This document shows positions 43,320 through 51,457 of a stretch of 64,000 nucleotides of DNA, in pieces. The stretch is from Pseudomonas tolaasii NCPPB 2192 (GTDB taxonomy: Bacteria > Pseudomonadota > Gammaproteobacteria > Pseudomonadales > Pseudomonadaceae). The stretch spans positions 434,001 through 498,000 of the forward strand of contig NZ_PHHD01000001.1 of NCBI RefSeq assembly GCF_002813445.1, written 5' to 3'. The notes under the pieces were generated by a model, which saw only the letters and a list, made by a program, of their open reading frames with translations, was not told where the DNA came from and made no database searches. Position 1 is the first letter of the stretch. Every line of letters begins with the position of its first letter. A program made the translations under genes and the position numbers.

Positions 43320-44561
43320 ATGAAGCGTTCGGAGATAAAGCGCCGTCCTATGGCTGATACCACTCTGGCCAGCCTTGAGCCAGAGGCCAGCACCTACCGG
43401 GAGCTAGATGGTGCCGGTCTTTATCTGCGCGTTAAGCCCACTGGGCAGAAGTCCTGGGAGCTGCGCTACAAAAAAGCCGATGGCAAATGGTCTTGGCTAG
43501 GCTTGGGAGGTTACGGCAAAGGTAGCCACCAGTTAACCGGCGAGCAGGCACGCCAAAAAGCAGCAGAGTTGCGCAACGGCACGGCAAAAGACGGCAGCAT
43601 GCTTGCCACTCAGCGAGCCAAAAAAGCCGCAGAACTTGAGGCGGCCAACAACACGTTCGAACATCTGGCTCGCGAGTGGTACGCCAACAAGCGCAAAGGC
43701 TGGAGTGCAGGCACTGCAACCCGGACCATCGGCGCTCTGGAACTGCATGTGTTCCCAGTCTTTGGTAAGAGACCCTATCAAGGTGTCCTGCCCATGGAGT
43801 GGATGGAGCTCCTGCGCGGTATGGAGCAGACCGGCATTGTCGAGCAGACCAGTCGGGTACGTGGCATGTGCAGGGAAATTTACGACCTAGCCCGCGTTAC
43901 CGGGCGCGCCACTCACAATCCGCTTGAAGGTCTGCACAAATTTTTGCTGACTAAACCCGCAGAAAACTATGCCCATGTTTCAACCGACGAGCTGCCGCCT
44001 CTGTTACGAGCGATCAGAGCGTACCCGAGCGCGGCAGACGTTCGTATCGGTCTGCACCTACTGTCTATGCTCGCCTGCCGACCGTCTGAGTTACGTGAGG
44101 CCCGCTGGTCCGAGTTCGATCTAGATGGTTGCCTGTGGACCGTTCCCGCCGAACGAATGAAGCGTCGTCGCGAGCATGCAGTTCCCCTACCACGCCAAGC
44201 CGTCGACCTGCTGCGCGATCTTCAAAACCTCACAGGTGCGTACCTACTGTTATTCCCTGGCCGTAGCGACACCACCAAGCCACGCTCCAATACGGTATTC
44301 CTGATGGCCCTGCGCCGCCTCGGTTATGAAGGTCGGCAGACCGGCCACGGGTTCCGCCATATCGCCAGCACGATCCTCAACGAACACGGCTTCGACGAGA
44401 ACCACATTGAGGCTCAGCTATCACACGTCAAAGACGGCATTGCAGGCGTGTACAACAAAGCTCAGTACCTGGCGCAACGGACGACCATGATGCAGTGGTA
44501 TGCAGACCATCTTGACAAGCTGGCAGCAGGTAACGTTGTGGAATTCAAAAAAGCGCAGTAA
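43320..44561 (+). CDS. Tyrosine integrase, P4 type (element 1)
   Basis: Protein of 413 residues. The N-terminal DUF4102 arm-binding domain (DGAGLYLRVKPTGQKSWELRY) is followed by a SAM-like core-binding domain (about 105-200). The catalytic domain has the residues Arg in ACRPSELREARW, HxxR in GHGFRHIAS, His in QLSHVKD and Tyr in GVYNKAQY. The ATG at 43320 is preferred over a TTG at 43299. Its position directly after ssrA indicates that it uses the tmRNA 3' end as attachment site. Confidence 0.93.
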   Translation: MKRSEIKRRPMADTTLASLEPEASTYRELDGAGLYLRVKPTGQKSWELRYKKADGKWSWLGLGGYGKGSHQLTGEQARQKAAELRNGTAKDGSMLATQRAKKAAELEAANNTFEHLAREWYANKRKGWSAGTATRTIGALELHVFPVFGKRPYQGVLPMEWMELLRGMEQTGIVEQTSRVRGMCREIYDLARVTGRATHNPLEGLHKFLLTKPAENYAHVSTDELPPLLRAIRAYPSAADVRIGLHLLSMLACRPSELREARWSEFDLDGCLWTVPAERMKRRREHAVPLPRQAVDLLRDLQNLTGAYLLLFPGRSDTTKPRSNTVFLMALRRLGYEGRQTGHGFRHIASTILNEHGFDENHIEAQLSHVKDGIAGVYNKAQYLAQRTTMMQWYADHLDKLAAGNVVEFKKAQ

Positions 44562-44598
44562 CTCCAGGTAATACCAATACTAGACATCTCATCTTGCA

Positions 44599-45495
44599 AT
44601 GTTAAATATTAGAAGCCATGAAAGCATGCCTGACTATATAAGCGAAAAATTAGCCATTAAAAAACTATCCGAAATTACCAAAGGTAAGATCAACGAGGAA
44701 ATTAGCGATTCACTAATGCAAGAACTTGTCAATTGCGGCGTCATCCCGTCATACATTAAATTTCATCCAAAAGATAAGACCGCTTACCTTGATAAATCAT
44801 TTTATTTCTTTTTCCCAGACTGCGAAGACGAGCCGCAGATGAGGCCAGGTCGGGATAATGGCTTCAAATCCCCAATTCAAGCTTTGCCGTTCCCGCTTCG
44901 AGAGGGCGGAATACTTAAAATGGCTGAATGGGCTATCCTCGGACAGCAAAGGCTGCCAACATTAAGAACTTTTGACTATCTAGTTATGGCAGTTCGTTCT
45001 AATGGGCAGCCAGAGCATCTGACAGACCAGCACTTCGTCAGGCTTTACACGTTACAAGAAATACGCCAGTCAAAACAAAATGTAATTCAATATATCGAAA
45101 CCGGAAAATACCAGCGCGCCGTTCATAGTTACTGCGATGAGTTCCCCGGAGTCGAAGATGAAACGGTGTTAGTGGGCATGAGCCCATTCACTGACGATCC
45201 AGACCACTTCAATCCAAATCGAAGAATTCGCAAACAAGTTAATTCATCATCCAGCGACGACGTACCAGGGGAAGACAAGCCATGTATGCGGCTAATTATT
45301 TCGGCGATGCACGAAATGATCTATGAGCTGCGCGCCGAGCTTGGGAAAAAACTACGCAACGATGAACATCTGATAGAAGAACTGCAAAAAATTCTGCCTG
45401 AGAAAACCTATAGAGGAATGAGCGAGGACAGCCTGAAGAAATCGTTTGCAGCGGCCAGTAGCTGGCGCGACTTTGTGAAAAAAAGGTACGAGTAG
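44599..45495 (+). CDS. Unknown protein next to the integrase
   Basis: Protein of 298 residues (289 if the ATG at 44626 is used; neither start has a clear ribosome site). I recognise no family. The N-terminal third could be a helical, winged-helix-like segment (AIKKLSEITKGKINEEISDSL). A Trp-containing middle (MAEWAILGQQRLPTLRTFDYLVMAVRSNGQPEHL) ends in LYTLQEIRQSKQNVIQYI; quoted in parts, no catalytic motif is visible. The C-terminus is charged. It is visibly AT-richer than the core genes, which suggests transfer. A regulatory role is possible but unproven. Confidence 0.6.
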   Translation: MLNIRSHESMPDYISEKLAIKKLSEITKGKINEEISDSLMQELVNCGVIPSYIKFHPKDKTAYLDKSFYFFFPDCEDEPQMRPGRDNGFKSPIQALPFPLREGGILKMAEWAILGQQRLPTLRTFDYLVMAVRSNGQPEHLTDQHFVRLYTLQEIRQSKQNVIQYIETGKYQRAVHSYCDEFPGVEDETVLVGMSPFTDDPDHFNPNRRIRKQVNSSSSDDVPGEDKPCMRLIISAMHEMIYELRAELGKKLRNDEHLIEELQKILPEKTYRGMSEDSLKKSFAAASSWRDFVKKRYE

Positions 45496-45607
45496 CAGGA
45501 GACCTGACCGCACTCATCACGGGCGACAAAAATACTTTTGCAATTGCAATGACTCCGACGGACCGGGTGCATAACGTAGCAGGCCTCAACCGGATGGAGG
45601 CATATGA

Positions 45608-45862
45608 ATGCATCTAAATCACCCAGCACTAAGCAAAGGCTTAATCCGACAATCCGCGCTTTGGCAATGGCTTGGAATGACCCGCTCGGGCCTCGCCAAG
45701 CTCCAAACGAAAGACCTAACCTTCCCCAAGCCCATCAAGGACGGTGACTCCCGCCAATCGGCTGTTTATTACGTCGTGGCCGAAGTTGAAGCCTGGCTGC
45801 AATCCAAGATTGCCGCTCGGGACAAAGCCCAAGGCGACCACTCTGGGGGGGTGCAACAGTGA
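45608..45862 (+). CDS. AlpA-family transcriptional regulator
   Basis: Protein of 84 residues with a MerR/AlpA-like helix-turn-helix (ALWQWLGMTRSGLAKLQTKD) and the family block FPKPIKDG near the middle, then VAEVEAWLQSKI. Such proteins act as activators of integrase or as excisionases in P4-like elements. A strong GGAGG lies 8 nt before the ATG. It is followed by the first iteron array. Confidence 0.85.
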   Translation: MHLNHPALSKGLIRQSALWQWLGMTRSGLAKLQTKDLTFPKPIKDGDSRQSAVYYVVAEVEAWLQSKIAARDKAQGDHSGGVQQ

Positions 45863-45883
45863 GCGGCCCAAACGTTATCCGCT

Positions 45884-45958
45884 CCAGTCGTGCCCTTTTT
45901 GTGCAGTCGTGCCCATGCCCCAGGCTGGGCACTACTGAGGGCACAAGGGCACGACTGC
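45884..45958. repeat. Iteron array 1 (four AGTCGTGCCC copies)
   Basis: Copies of a 12-bp motif: CCAGTCGTGCCC at 45884, GCAGTCGTGCCC at 45903, then inverted GGGCACTACTGA at 45927 and GGGCACGACTGC at 45947. Start-to-start distances are 19, 24 and 20. Array 2 at 48262-48336 has the same layout. Together they bracket the primase and RepA-like genes, suggesting initiator binding sites. Confidence 0.75.
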
Positions 45959-46022
45959 CGAAATCGGTTGCCAGTGATAGCTTTAGCAGTTATCGTCTTG
46001 CGGTCGCTGCAAATTCAGCGAC

Positions 46023-46232
46023 CGGGCTTGGTAACCCGATCAGCAAAAGGCGCAACAGCGCCCCTATTACGATTGCAGGCGCTTTTTTTGCGTCCGCATT
46101 TCCGTTTTATGGCGGCTGTGCGTGGGAGACCCTCGGGTCTGCCGGGTTCCTTTTGCCCCGGTTTACCAACCCGCGTACAGCTGCCACCCATTCGCTTGGT
46201 AACGAATGTGGCAGCTCCTCAGCAAAAGGAGC
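46023..46232 (+). promoter_or_regulatory. Structured leader RNA with two matching stem-loops and a hidden ribosome site
   Basis: Two hairpins have the identical 8-nt loop CTTGGTAA: the first has a short CGGG/CCCG stem (46023-46038); the second has ATTCG/CGAAT plus GCTGCCAC/GTGGCAGC (about 46180-46215). Each is followed by CAGCAAAAGG (46041 and 46220). In the second, GCTCCT (46214) can pair with AGGAGC (46227), hiding the ribosome site of the ORF at 46240 and competing with the upstream stem. A P4 cI-like immunity RNA region would lie at this place. Confidence 0.5.
46057..46089 (+). terminator. Terminator inside the leader region
   Basis: AGCGCC / GGCGCT stem with a 15-nt loop, then T7. It lies between the two CTTGGTAA hairpins, so it may attenuate transcription into the replication genes. 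Confidence 0.75.
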
Positions 46233-46239
46233 GTCACCC

Positions 46240-46422
46240 ATGCTTACCCGTCTTTTCAGCCTTACTCCGTCCGAAGTCCATAACAAAGTCGAGCGTCACC
46301 GTGCTCGCGCTGTCGCCCAACTCAAGAGCAAATCCAGCCTCAAAGTTCGCCATCAGCGTTACAACGCCGAAATGACCCGTGCCCGCTTTTTTGAAGCCAT
46401 GTTGACCGGAGGCGCACAGTGA
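46240..46422 (+). CDS. Small basic protein, unknown
   Basis: Protein of 60 residues (MLTRLFSLTPSEVHNKVERH and onward), rich in Arg, Lys and Ala and probably all helical. AAGGAG lies 8 nt before the ATG. A longer in-frame ORF from 45859 runs through the terminator and is not credible as a whole. Its place, after the leader RNA and before the primase, matches that of kil/icd-type small genes in P4, but I see no sequence match to prove that. Its stop overlaps the next GTG start. Confidence 0.6.
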   Translation: MLTRLFSLTPSEVHNKVERHRARAVAQLKSKSSLKVRHQRYNAEMTRARFFEAMLTGGAQ

Positions 46423-46709
46423 AACATCTGACTACTATCGAAGTTTGTTTTATTTCTCCTGCCCACGCTCACAATAAACAACAAGTATTTAGCGTCAACC
46501 CCGACATTGATGCTGAAAACGCTTTGTATATTGCTTCGGACCTAATTGGCAGTGTGATGGATGTCCTCACAGAGGCGGCTGTTGGGGATATTCCACTTGA
46601 AGGCAATAGCGCCTTTATGGTGAGCCATACACTTGAAAGCGCCAGAGCTGCGCTTTATTCCGTGCTGGGAAAATTAGAAAAAACTAACGACTTCATTCCC
46701 GGGAAATAA
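46419..46709 (+). CDS. DUF3077-like small protein
   Basis: Protein of 96 residues, starting at a GTG that overlaps the previous stop (GTGA), so translation is coupled. The pattern FSVNPDIDAENALYIASDLIGSV followed by a small, Ala-rich helical C-terminus resembles the DUF3077 family of small Pseudomonas proteins. The function is unknown. It lies 2 nt before the primase fragment. Confidence 0.65.
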   Translation: MKHLTTIEVCFISPAHAHNKQQVFSVNPDIDAENALYIASDLIGSVMDVLTEAAVGDIPLEGNSAFMVSHTLESARAALYSVLGKLEKTNDFIPGK

Positions 46710-46711
46710 AC

Positions 46712-47122
46712 ATGACCACTCTAAAGCAGCGCCAAGTTGCGCTGGCGGGATCGGCTTGCCTGGATAAAGTTCTTAGTTGTCTCGACAAAGTTAAAGCTTC
46801 CGGCACTAACAAATGGAAAGCGTGCTGCCCTGCGCATGACGACAAATCCCCAAGCCTAGCAATAACCGAAACATCAGACGGCACTCTTTTGCTCAAGTGC
46901 TGGGCCGGATGTACCGCTCAGGAGATTGTTTCGGCAATTGGGCTGGAGTTGCGCGACCTATTCCCTGGTACAAAGCAGCCACGTCGCGGACCAAGTAAGC
47001 AGGCCATTGAACATGAGCGCACCGTCTACCTGATCGGAAAGGCGCTGCTCGATAACGGCAAGTTGTCCGGCGACGATCTGCAGCGTTTCAACCTCGCCAA
47101 ACAGCGTCTGGGGGTTAAATGA
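46712..47122 (+). CDS. CHC2 zinc-finger primase-like protein
   Basis: Protein of 136 residues with a primase-type zinc ribbon: Cys38/Cys39 and His42 in KACCPAHDDKSPSL, then Cys63 and Cys67 in KCWAGCTAQE. There is no catalytic TOPRIM domain, so it is only the DNA-recognition part of a DnaG-like or P4 alpha-like primase. The C-terminus (about 90-136) is charged and helical. It overlaps the RepA-like gene by 4 nt (ATGA), so the two are likely to work together at the element's origin. Confidence 0.85.
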   Translation: MTTLKQRQVALAGSACLDKVLSCLDKVKASGTNKWKACCPAHDDKSPSLAITETSDGTLLLKCWAGCTAQEIVSAIGLELRDLFPGTKQPRRGPSKQAIEHERTVYLIGKALLDNGKLSGDDLQRFNLAKQRLGVK

Positions 47123-48399
47123 ACAATAAGGATAGGTTCGCCGAGCAATGGGAGGAGCTGAACAAGCCGCTCAAAGGGGCAAACCTCAAAGTATTGCCAA
47201 CAGTCCCCGCCGTCTGGAAGGTAAACGCGGTCAGCGCAGCCGATATAAAACCGGTGGCCATTCGCTGGCTGTGGCCTGGCTGGTTGGCCAAAGGCAAGTT
47301 GCACATACTCGCGGGGGCTGGCGGTACCGGGAAAACTACCCTGCTGATTAGCTTGATCGCGACCATCACCACAGGCGGACGCTGGCCAGACGGTGAGCTT
47401 TGCCAAGAGCGCGGCAATGTTCTGATTTGGTCGAGCGAAGACGACCCGGCAGACACGCTGGTGCCGCGCCTGATCGCGGCTGGCGCTGACGTGAACCGGG
47501 TACACATTATTCAAGGGCGCCTCAACGCTAAAGGCGAGGCTGACCCCTTCGACCCATCAAACGATATTGGTTTGCTGCGCGACACCGTGCGTGATTTGGG
47601 CGGTGTGTCATTGCTGATGCTCGATCCAGTGGTCAGTGCCGTGAAAGGGGACATGCACAAGGCCAATGACGTTCGCCGTGGCTTGCAAGGCGTGGTGGAC
47701 TTTGCCGAGGCAAATCTCTGCGCCGTTGTCGGTATCAGCCACTTTGCCAAGGGGGGCGCTGGATCCTCGCCGGCTGATCGTGTGATCGGTTCGCAAGCCT
47801 TCTCGGCACTGGCCCGAACGGTTCTGGTCGCCGCCAAACAGCAAGATTCTGATGCAAGGGTGTTGGCGCGGGCCAAGTCCAACATCGGCACCGACGAAGG
47901 TGGCGTGTCCTACACCATCGAGCCCTGCACCATCGACGGAGGCATTGAAACGACGCACGTTGCGTGGGGCGATCTGATACAGGGATCGGCGCGGGACATT
48001 CTGGGTGACGTTGAGTCGGTCGACGAAGATCGCCTGGATGATGCTGATGATCCAGCCGAAGCACTCCGACGAATCCTGAGCGCGGGGCCCCTGACCGGGA
48101 AAGAAGCCAAAAGACTGATGACCGGCAACGGCTATACGCAAAAGCAGATCCGCAACGCCCGTGAGCGACTCTCAGTAGTGACAGCCCGGTCCGGCTTTGG
48201 CGGCGACACAATTGTGAGCTGGTCGCTCCCTCAAGCGAAAGGTCAGTTCGCGGCATTCCCTCCAGTCGTGCCCTCTGACGGCCAGTTGTGCCCACCCTTA
48301 GACATGGGCCCGACTGGAGAAAAAGGGCACGACTGGAACAGCTTAATCAGTAAGGCACCTCCGCAGAACTTCACCGATGACGATTCGGAGGAAGTCTGA
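47119..48399 (+). CDS. RepA-like AAA/RecA-fold replication ATPase
   Basis: Protein of 426 residues. Walker A is GAGGTGKTTLL (about 66-76), and Walker B is LLMLDPVVSAV (about 165-175), after IWSSEDDP. This matches the RepA/KaiC-like hexameric helicase family (AAA_25) found in plasmids and satellites. A C-terminal winged-helix-like part (about 315-360) follows. The last 40 residues are encoded by iteron array 2 and look like low-conservation sequence, so the DNA there may be kept for binding rather than for protein. Confidence 0.85.
   Translation: MNNKDRFAEQWEELNKPLKGANLKVLPTVPAVWKVNAVSAADIKPVAIRWLWPGWLAKGKLHILAGAGGTGKTTLLISLIATITTGGRWPDGELCQERGNVLIWSSEDDPADTLVPRLIAAGADVNRVHIIQGRLNAKGEADPFDPSNDIGLLRDTVRDLGGVSLLMLDPVVSAVKGDMHKANDVRRGLQGVVDFAEANLCAVVGISHFAKGGAGSSPADRVIGSQAFSALARTVLVAAKQQDSDARVLARAKSNIGTDEGGVSYTIEPCTIDGGIETTHVAWGDLIQGSARDILGDVESVDEDRLDDADDPAEALRRILSAGPLTGKEAKRLMTGNGYTQKQIRNARERLSVVTARSGFGGDTIVSWSLPQAKGQFAAFPPVVPSDGQLCPPLDMGPTGEKGHDWNSLISKAPPQNFTDDDSEEV
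48262..48336. repeat. Iteron array 2 (inside the ATPase gene end)
   Basis: CCAGTCGTGCCC at 48262, CCAGTTGTGCCC at 48282, then inverted GGGCCCGACTGG at 48306 and GGGCACGACTGG at 48325. Start-to-start distances are 20, 24 and 19, almost identical to array 1. The array lies in the coding region of the ATPase C-terminus. Confidence 0.75.
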
Positions 48400-48689
48400 T
48401 GGCCGCTCTCGCCTACCTGCTCAATCTCGGGTTTTCGGCGAAATTGAGCGGAAAGCGTGTTCGGGTTTCGCCCGCAAGCAAGCTCAATGACCAGGTGCGC
48501 GCCTACATCAAAAACCACCGACTCGAACTGCTGGCTGAGCTGGCCTCGAATGACGGGATTGAGCGCCGCTGCCATTGGCGGGTCATGCGCGACGGCAAAC
48601 CGCTCTGCACGATGATTGGGGAGCCAATGACCCGGGCGGAAGCCCTCAATGCAGCCCTGTGGCGCTGGCCGGACGCGGACCTTGCCTAG
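48399..48689 (+). CDS. TubC docking-domain-like small protein
   Basis: Protein of 96 residues. The N-terminal half (LAYLLNLGFSAKLSGKRVRV and the RAYIKNHRLELLAEL helix) resembles the TubC N-terminal docking fold often seen in small proteins of mobile elements. The C-terminal half carries WRVMRDGKPLCTMIGEPMT and is unknown. The ATG overlaps the ATPase stop (TGATG), so it is translated with the replication genes. Confidence 0.7.
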   Translation: MAALAYLLNLGFSAKLSGKRVRVSPASKLNDQVRAYIKNHRLELLAELASNDGIERRCHWRVMRDGKPLCTMIGEPMTRAEALNAALWRWPDADLA

Positions 48690-48819
48690 GTTCCCGCCAT
48701 TGGTGGATGGCGCGGATCTGCTCCATCCACCAATGGTGAAAGACCACTAACGCTCGCACCGTTACCAGATCGGTACCAGAGATGGGCTCAAATTTGAACG
48801 CATTAACTCCCGCCAATGG
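48572..48819. repeat. CCRCCAATGG repeats before the second integrase
   Basis: Inverted CCATTGGCGG at 48572, inverted CCATTGGTGG at 48697, direct CCACCAATGG at 48727 and direct CCGCCAATGG at 48810. The middle two are part of a perfect 14-bp inverted repeat (48697-48710 and 48723-48736) with a 12-nt loop and no T-run. They may be binding sites for the adjacent integrase. Confidence 0.55.
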
Positions 48820-48845
48820 CGGACGCAAACTCAGAGACTGGAATC

Positions 48846-50207
48846 ATGAACACGCTGCACGTAAACATCACCGATGCCGAGATACGCAAGCAAGCCGCTG
48901 GCCCTGTGCGCCAGTTGCGCGATCACCGCTATCCCGAGTTGCGTTTCCGCTATTCAACCACCGACCGCACCAAGGGCGCCTGGCACGTCGTGGTGCGCGG
49001 TAAGTGGGGTAAGGCCGGAAACTATCCCGGCATCAATGCCAAGCTGATGCAGACCACTTTGCCTGCCATCCTCGCCCGACGCTCTATTGACCCGGATGCC
49101 ACCTCGACCACCACCAGCTGGACCAAGGTGGGTGATGTGCTGACCTGGTACGCCGACCGCATGAGCCGTGACCGTGGCTTGTCCACCAAGCGCAAGGCCA
49201 GCGCCCAGTCCGCGTTACGTTGCCACTTGGTGCCCCGGCTAAAAGCGCTGGAGCTGGCCAGCCTCGACCGGGCCAGCCTTGACCGCCTGCTGATGTGGCC
49301 GATGCAAGAGCGTTTCGCGCTGTCGTTCGTGCGTTCGGTCTACGGCGTGCTGGCGGTGGCGTTCCGGCAAGCCACTCGCCTGGCACTGCTGGTTATCAAC
49401 CCCGTGGCTGACCTCAAGTACACCGACTTTGTGCAAACCCGGATCAAGCCCAAGCCTGCTCGGTTGCGTGGTGATGACCTGCCAGCGCTGCTGCACGACC
49501 TGGCCGAACGGATCGAGCTTGCGCCGCTGGAATCCATGCTTGCCCTGATGATGCTCTGTCACGGCACCCGACTGGGCGAAACCCGGCAGGCCCGCTGGAA
49601 GAACCTCAACCTCACCACACGCCAATGGTTTATCCCAGCAGAGGACACCAAGACTAAGGCCGAGCACACGTTGCCACTGACCGAGCAAGCCTGCGCTCTG
49701 ATCGAGCGTTACCAGGCCGCTCAACAGGCTACTGGGTATCAAGGGCCATTCCTGTTCCCGGGGCGCGCTGGTGGGGCTATTAGCGCGTCCACGGCCAGCA
49801 CCTTGTTCAAGGGGATGACCAAGGGCGAATGGTCGAGTCATGACCTGCGCAAGGTGGCACGCACCGCGTGGGCGGATCTGGGGGTGGATTACATGGTGGG
49901 CGAGATGCTGTTGAACCACGCCATGAAAGACCTCGATGCAACCTACATCCACACCACTGCCGAGGGAATGAAACGCAAGGCCCTGGAGACGTGGCATCAG
50001 CACCTTGATGGGCATGGCTTCATGGCCTTGCACATTGAGACATATGCGGGACACGCGGGAGAGGCATCACCCATGCAGACCGCAGACGGCTTAGCCTCCA
50101 ACGATTCCCCCCATCCATCCCAAGGGAGGAGGTTAATCGGCGAAGGCCGGGAAATTACGCATGACCAACGTCCACACCATTGCAAAAAACCACACACCAA
50201 TAACTGA
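48846..50207 (+). CDS. Second tyrosine recombinase of element 1
   Basis: Protein of 453 residues (463 if the ATG at 48816 is used; neither has a strong ribosome site). The catalytic domain has Arg in HGTRLGETRQA, HDLRK (SSHDLRKVART), His in LLNHAMKD and Tyr in ATYIHTTAEG. The C-terminal tail of about 60 residues after that is unusual and low-complexity. It is unlike integrase 1: it lacks the DUF4102 start. It may be a relic of a nested element, or an accessory recombinase of the satellite. Confidence 0.85.
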   Translation: MNTLHVNITDAEIRKQAAGPVRQLRDHRYPELRFRYSTTDRTKGAWHVVVRGKWGKAGNYPGINAKLMQTTLPAILARRSIDPDATSTTTSWTKVGDVLTWYADRMSRDRGLSTKRKASAQSALRCHLVPRLKALELASLDRASLDRLLMWPMQERFALSFVRSVYGVLAVAFRQATRLALLVINPVADLKYTDFVQTRIKPKPARLRGDDLPALLHDLAERIELAPLESMLALMMLCHGTRLGETRQARWKNLNLTTRQWFIPAEDTKTKAEHTLPLTEQACALIERYQAAQQATGYQGPFLFPGRAGGAISASTASTLFKGMTKGEWSSHDLRKVARTAWADLGVDYMVGEMLLNHAMKDLDATYIHTTAEGMKRKALETWHQHLDGHGFMALHIETYAGHAGEASPMQTADGLASNDSPHPSQGRRLIGEGREITHDQRPHHCKKPHTNN

Positions 50208-50223
50208 CCCTGGAGGTCAAACC

Positions 50224-50919
50224 ATGAAAGCACCCAAGAAGATCAGTGACCTGAGCAAAGCCATCTCCGAAGGCTTTGCCATCATCGAGCAGATCAGCAG
50301 CGACATTCAGCGTGCTGAGACCGCCTCACAGGTAGCCGATACCATCGCAGCACAACTGGACGAACTGAGCCACGAGCGTGCGGAGCGTAGGGCTATGGCA
50401 TTCGTGTGCAAGACCACGGCGGATGTCGCGGACCTGAACGCTCGCGAGGAAGAATTAGAGCGCGCTAGCCGCCAGGCAATCGAGGACGGCCAGGCTGCTA
50501 CTATCGCAATCAGAATACTCACCGAAAAACGAGCCGATAGGTTGGCCGAAGTTAAACAGCTCAAAGAAGAGCGCCGTGAACGAACCATTGCCTGGCTAAA
50601 AGAAATCCGCCACGACGCTATCAACCGCTACATTCAAGTCTTGGCCGAAATCGGCGGCCCCATGGCAGATGCTTGTGCTGCGGATCGAACGCTACACGCT
50701 CTGGGCGCTGGTGAATTTCTAGCGACCAGCATGCTCAAGCAAATCCGTGTAGCGGACTTCGCCATTCCTAACAGCTACAAGGTTCAACGCGATACCACCA
50801 GTATTAAGATGCTCGACGCGCCCATACCCTGGCTGCGCGACGAGGCGCTGGGCGATGCCGAAACTCAGGCGCTAGCAGATGAACTAAGGAATGTAGGTCT
50901 GAATATCTCCAGGGCGTAA
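50224..50919 (+). CDS. Coiled-coil protein of unknown function
   Basis: Protein of 231 residues, with a strong GGAGG 8 nt before the ATG. Residues about 45-145 are rich in Glu, Arg, Ala and Lys in heptad-like spacing (LDELSHERAERRAMA; REEELERASRQAIEDG; LKEERRERTIAWLKEI), so a long coiled coil is likely. No catalytic motif is seen. It follows integrase 2 by 16 nt and could be cotranscribed. Confidence 0.7.
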   Translation: MKAPKKISDLSKAISEGFAIIEQISSDIQRAETASQVADTIAAQLDELSHERAERRAMAFVCKTTADVADLNAREEELERASRQAIEDGQAATIAIRILTEKRADRLAEVKQLKEERRERTIAWLKEIRHDAINRYIQVLAEIGGPMADACAADRTLHALGAGEFLATSMLKQIRVADFAIPNSYKVQRDTTSIKMLDAPIPWLRDEALGDAETQALADELRNVGLNISRA

Positions 50920-51264
50920 ACCGCACCACACTCATGCAGCGCTGACCCTAACGATTGCTTTGGTCGGCGCTGCTAATACGCACGACACGCACACAAAACA
51001 CGTGGGGTTGTACGCACTACATGACGGTGTGCCCGTGCAGCGCTGCCGTGACGAAGTCACACGACAGTAATTCATTCCGCCCTATCGCCGTAGATATCAC
51101 TCCCGTCAGATTTCAGTACAACCCTTTGCAGTTGCAACTGAAAGGCCACCCGATAGCTTTTGAGGGGCATGCCCCTCCCCCCCTATCCTGGGTCCCTCCT
51201 GGCTCTTCTTGCAGCGTGGGCATTGCGCGCCGCGCTGCGCCTCTAGCTAAAGCTTTTGAAATTT

Positions 51265-51457
51265 GGGTAACAGAAATATTAGCCACCAATGACGAGTATC
51301 AGTGGCGTACTAAACAATAGCTCAACGCTCTAGCCCGCCGGGCTCTCGGACTTGTAACTAGGTCGTAGCGCGGCTCCATTTTTGTTACCCGCCGCAGACC
51401 TTTTTACCTGAGTTGGGTAACAGCATGGGTAACAAAATCGACTGCTACCGGGTAACA
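51265..51457. repeat. GGGTAACA repeats
   Basis: GGGTAACA at 51265, 51415, 51427 (12 bp after the previous) and 51450, plus one inverted copy (TGTTACCC) at 51383. Five copies in 193 bp. They resemble short iterons; P4 itself uses GGTGAACA-type decamers, from memory. Their binding protein is unknown. Confidence 0.6.

Noticed and set aside
45859..46422. 187-codon frame across the leader region
   Set aside because: It runs through an iteron array, a T7 terminator and two hairpins. Only the last 60 codons, from 46240, have a ribosome site.
45884..48336. CRISPR array
   Set aside because: The repeats are 12 bp, partly inverted, in two groups of four, with no spacers of regular length and no cas genes. 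No CRISPR array was seen anywhere in the window.
50955..51320. 121-codon frame after the coiled-coil gene
   Set aside because: No ribosome site, an odd composition with Pro runs, and no similarity I recognise.
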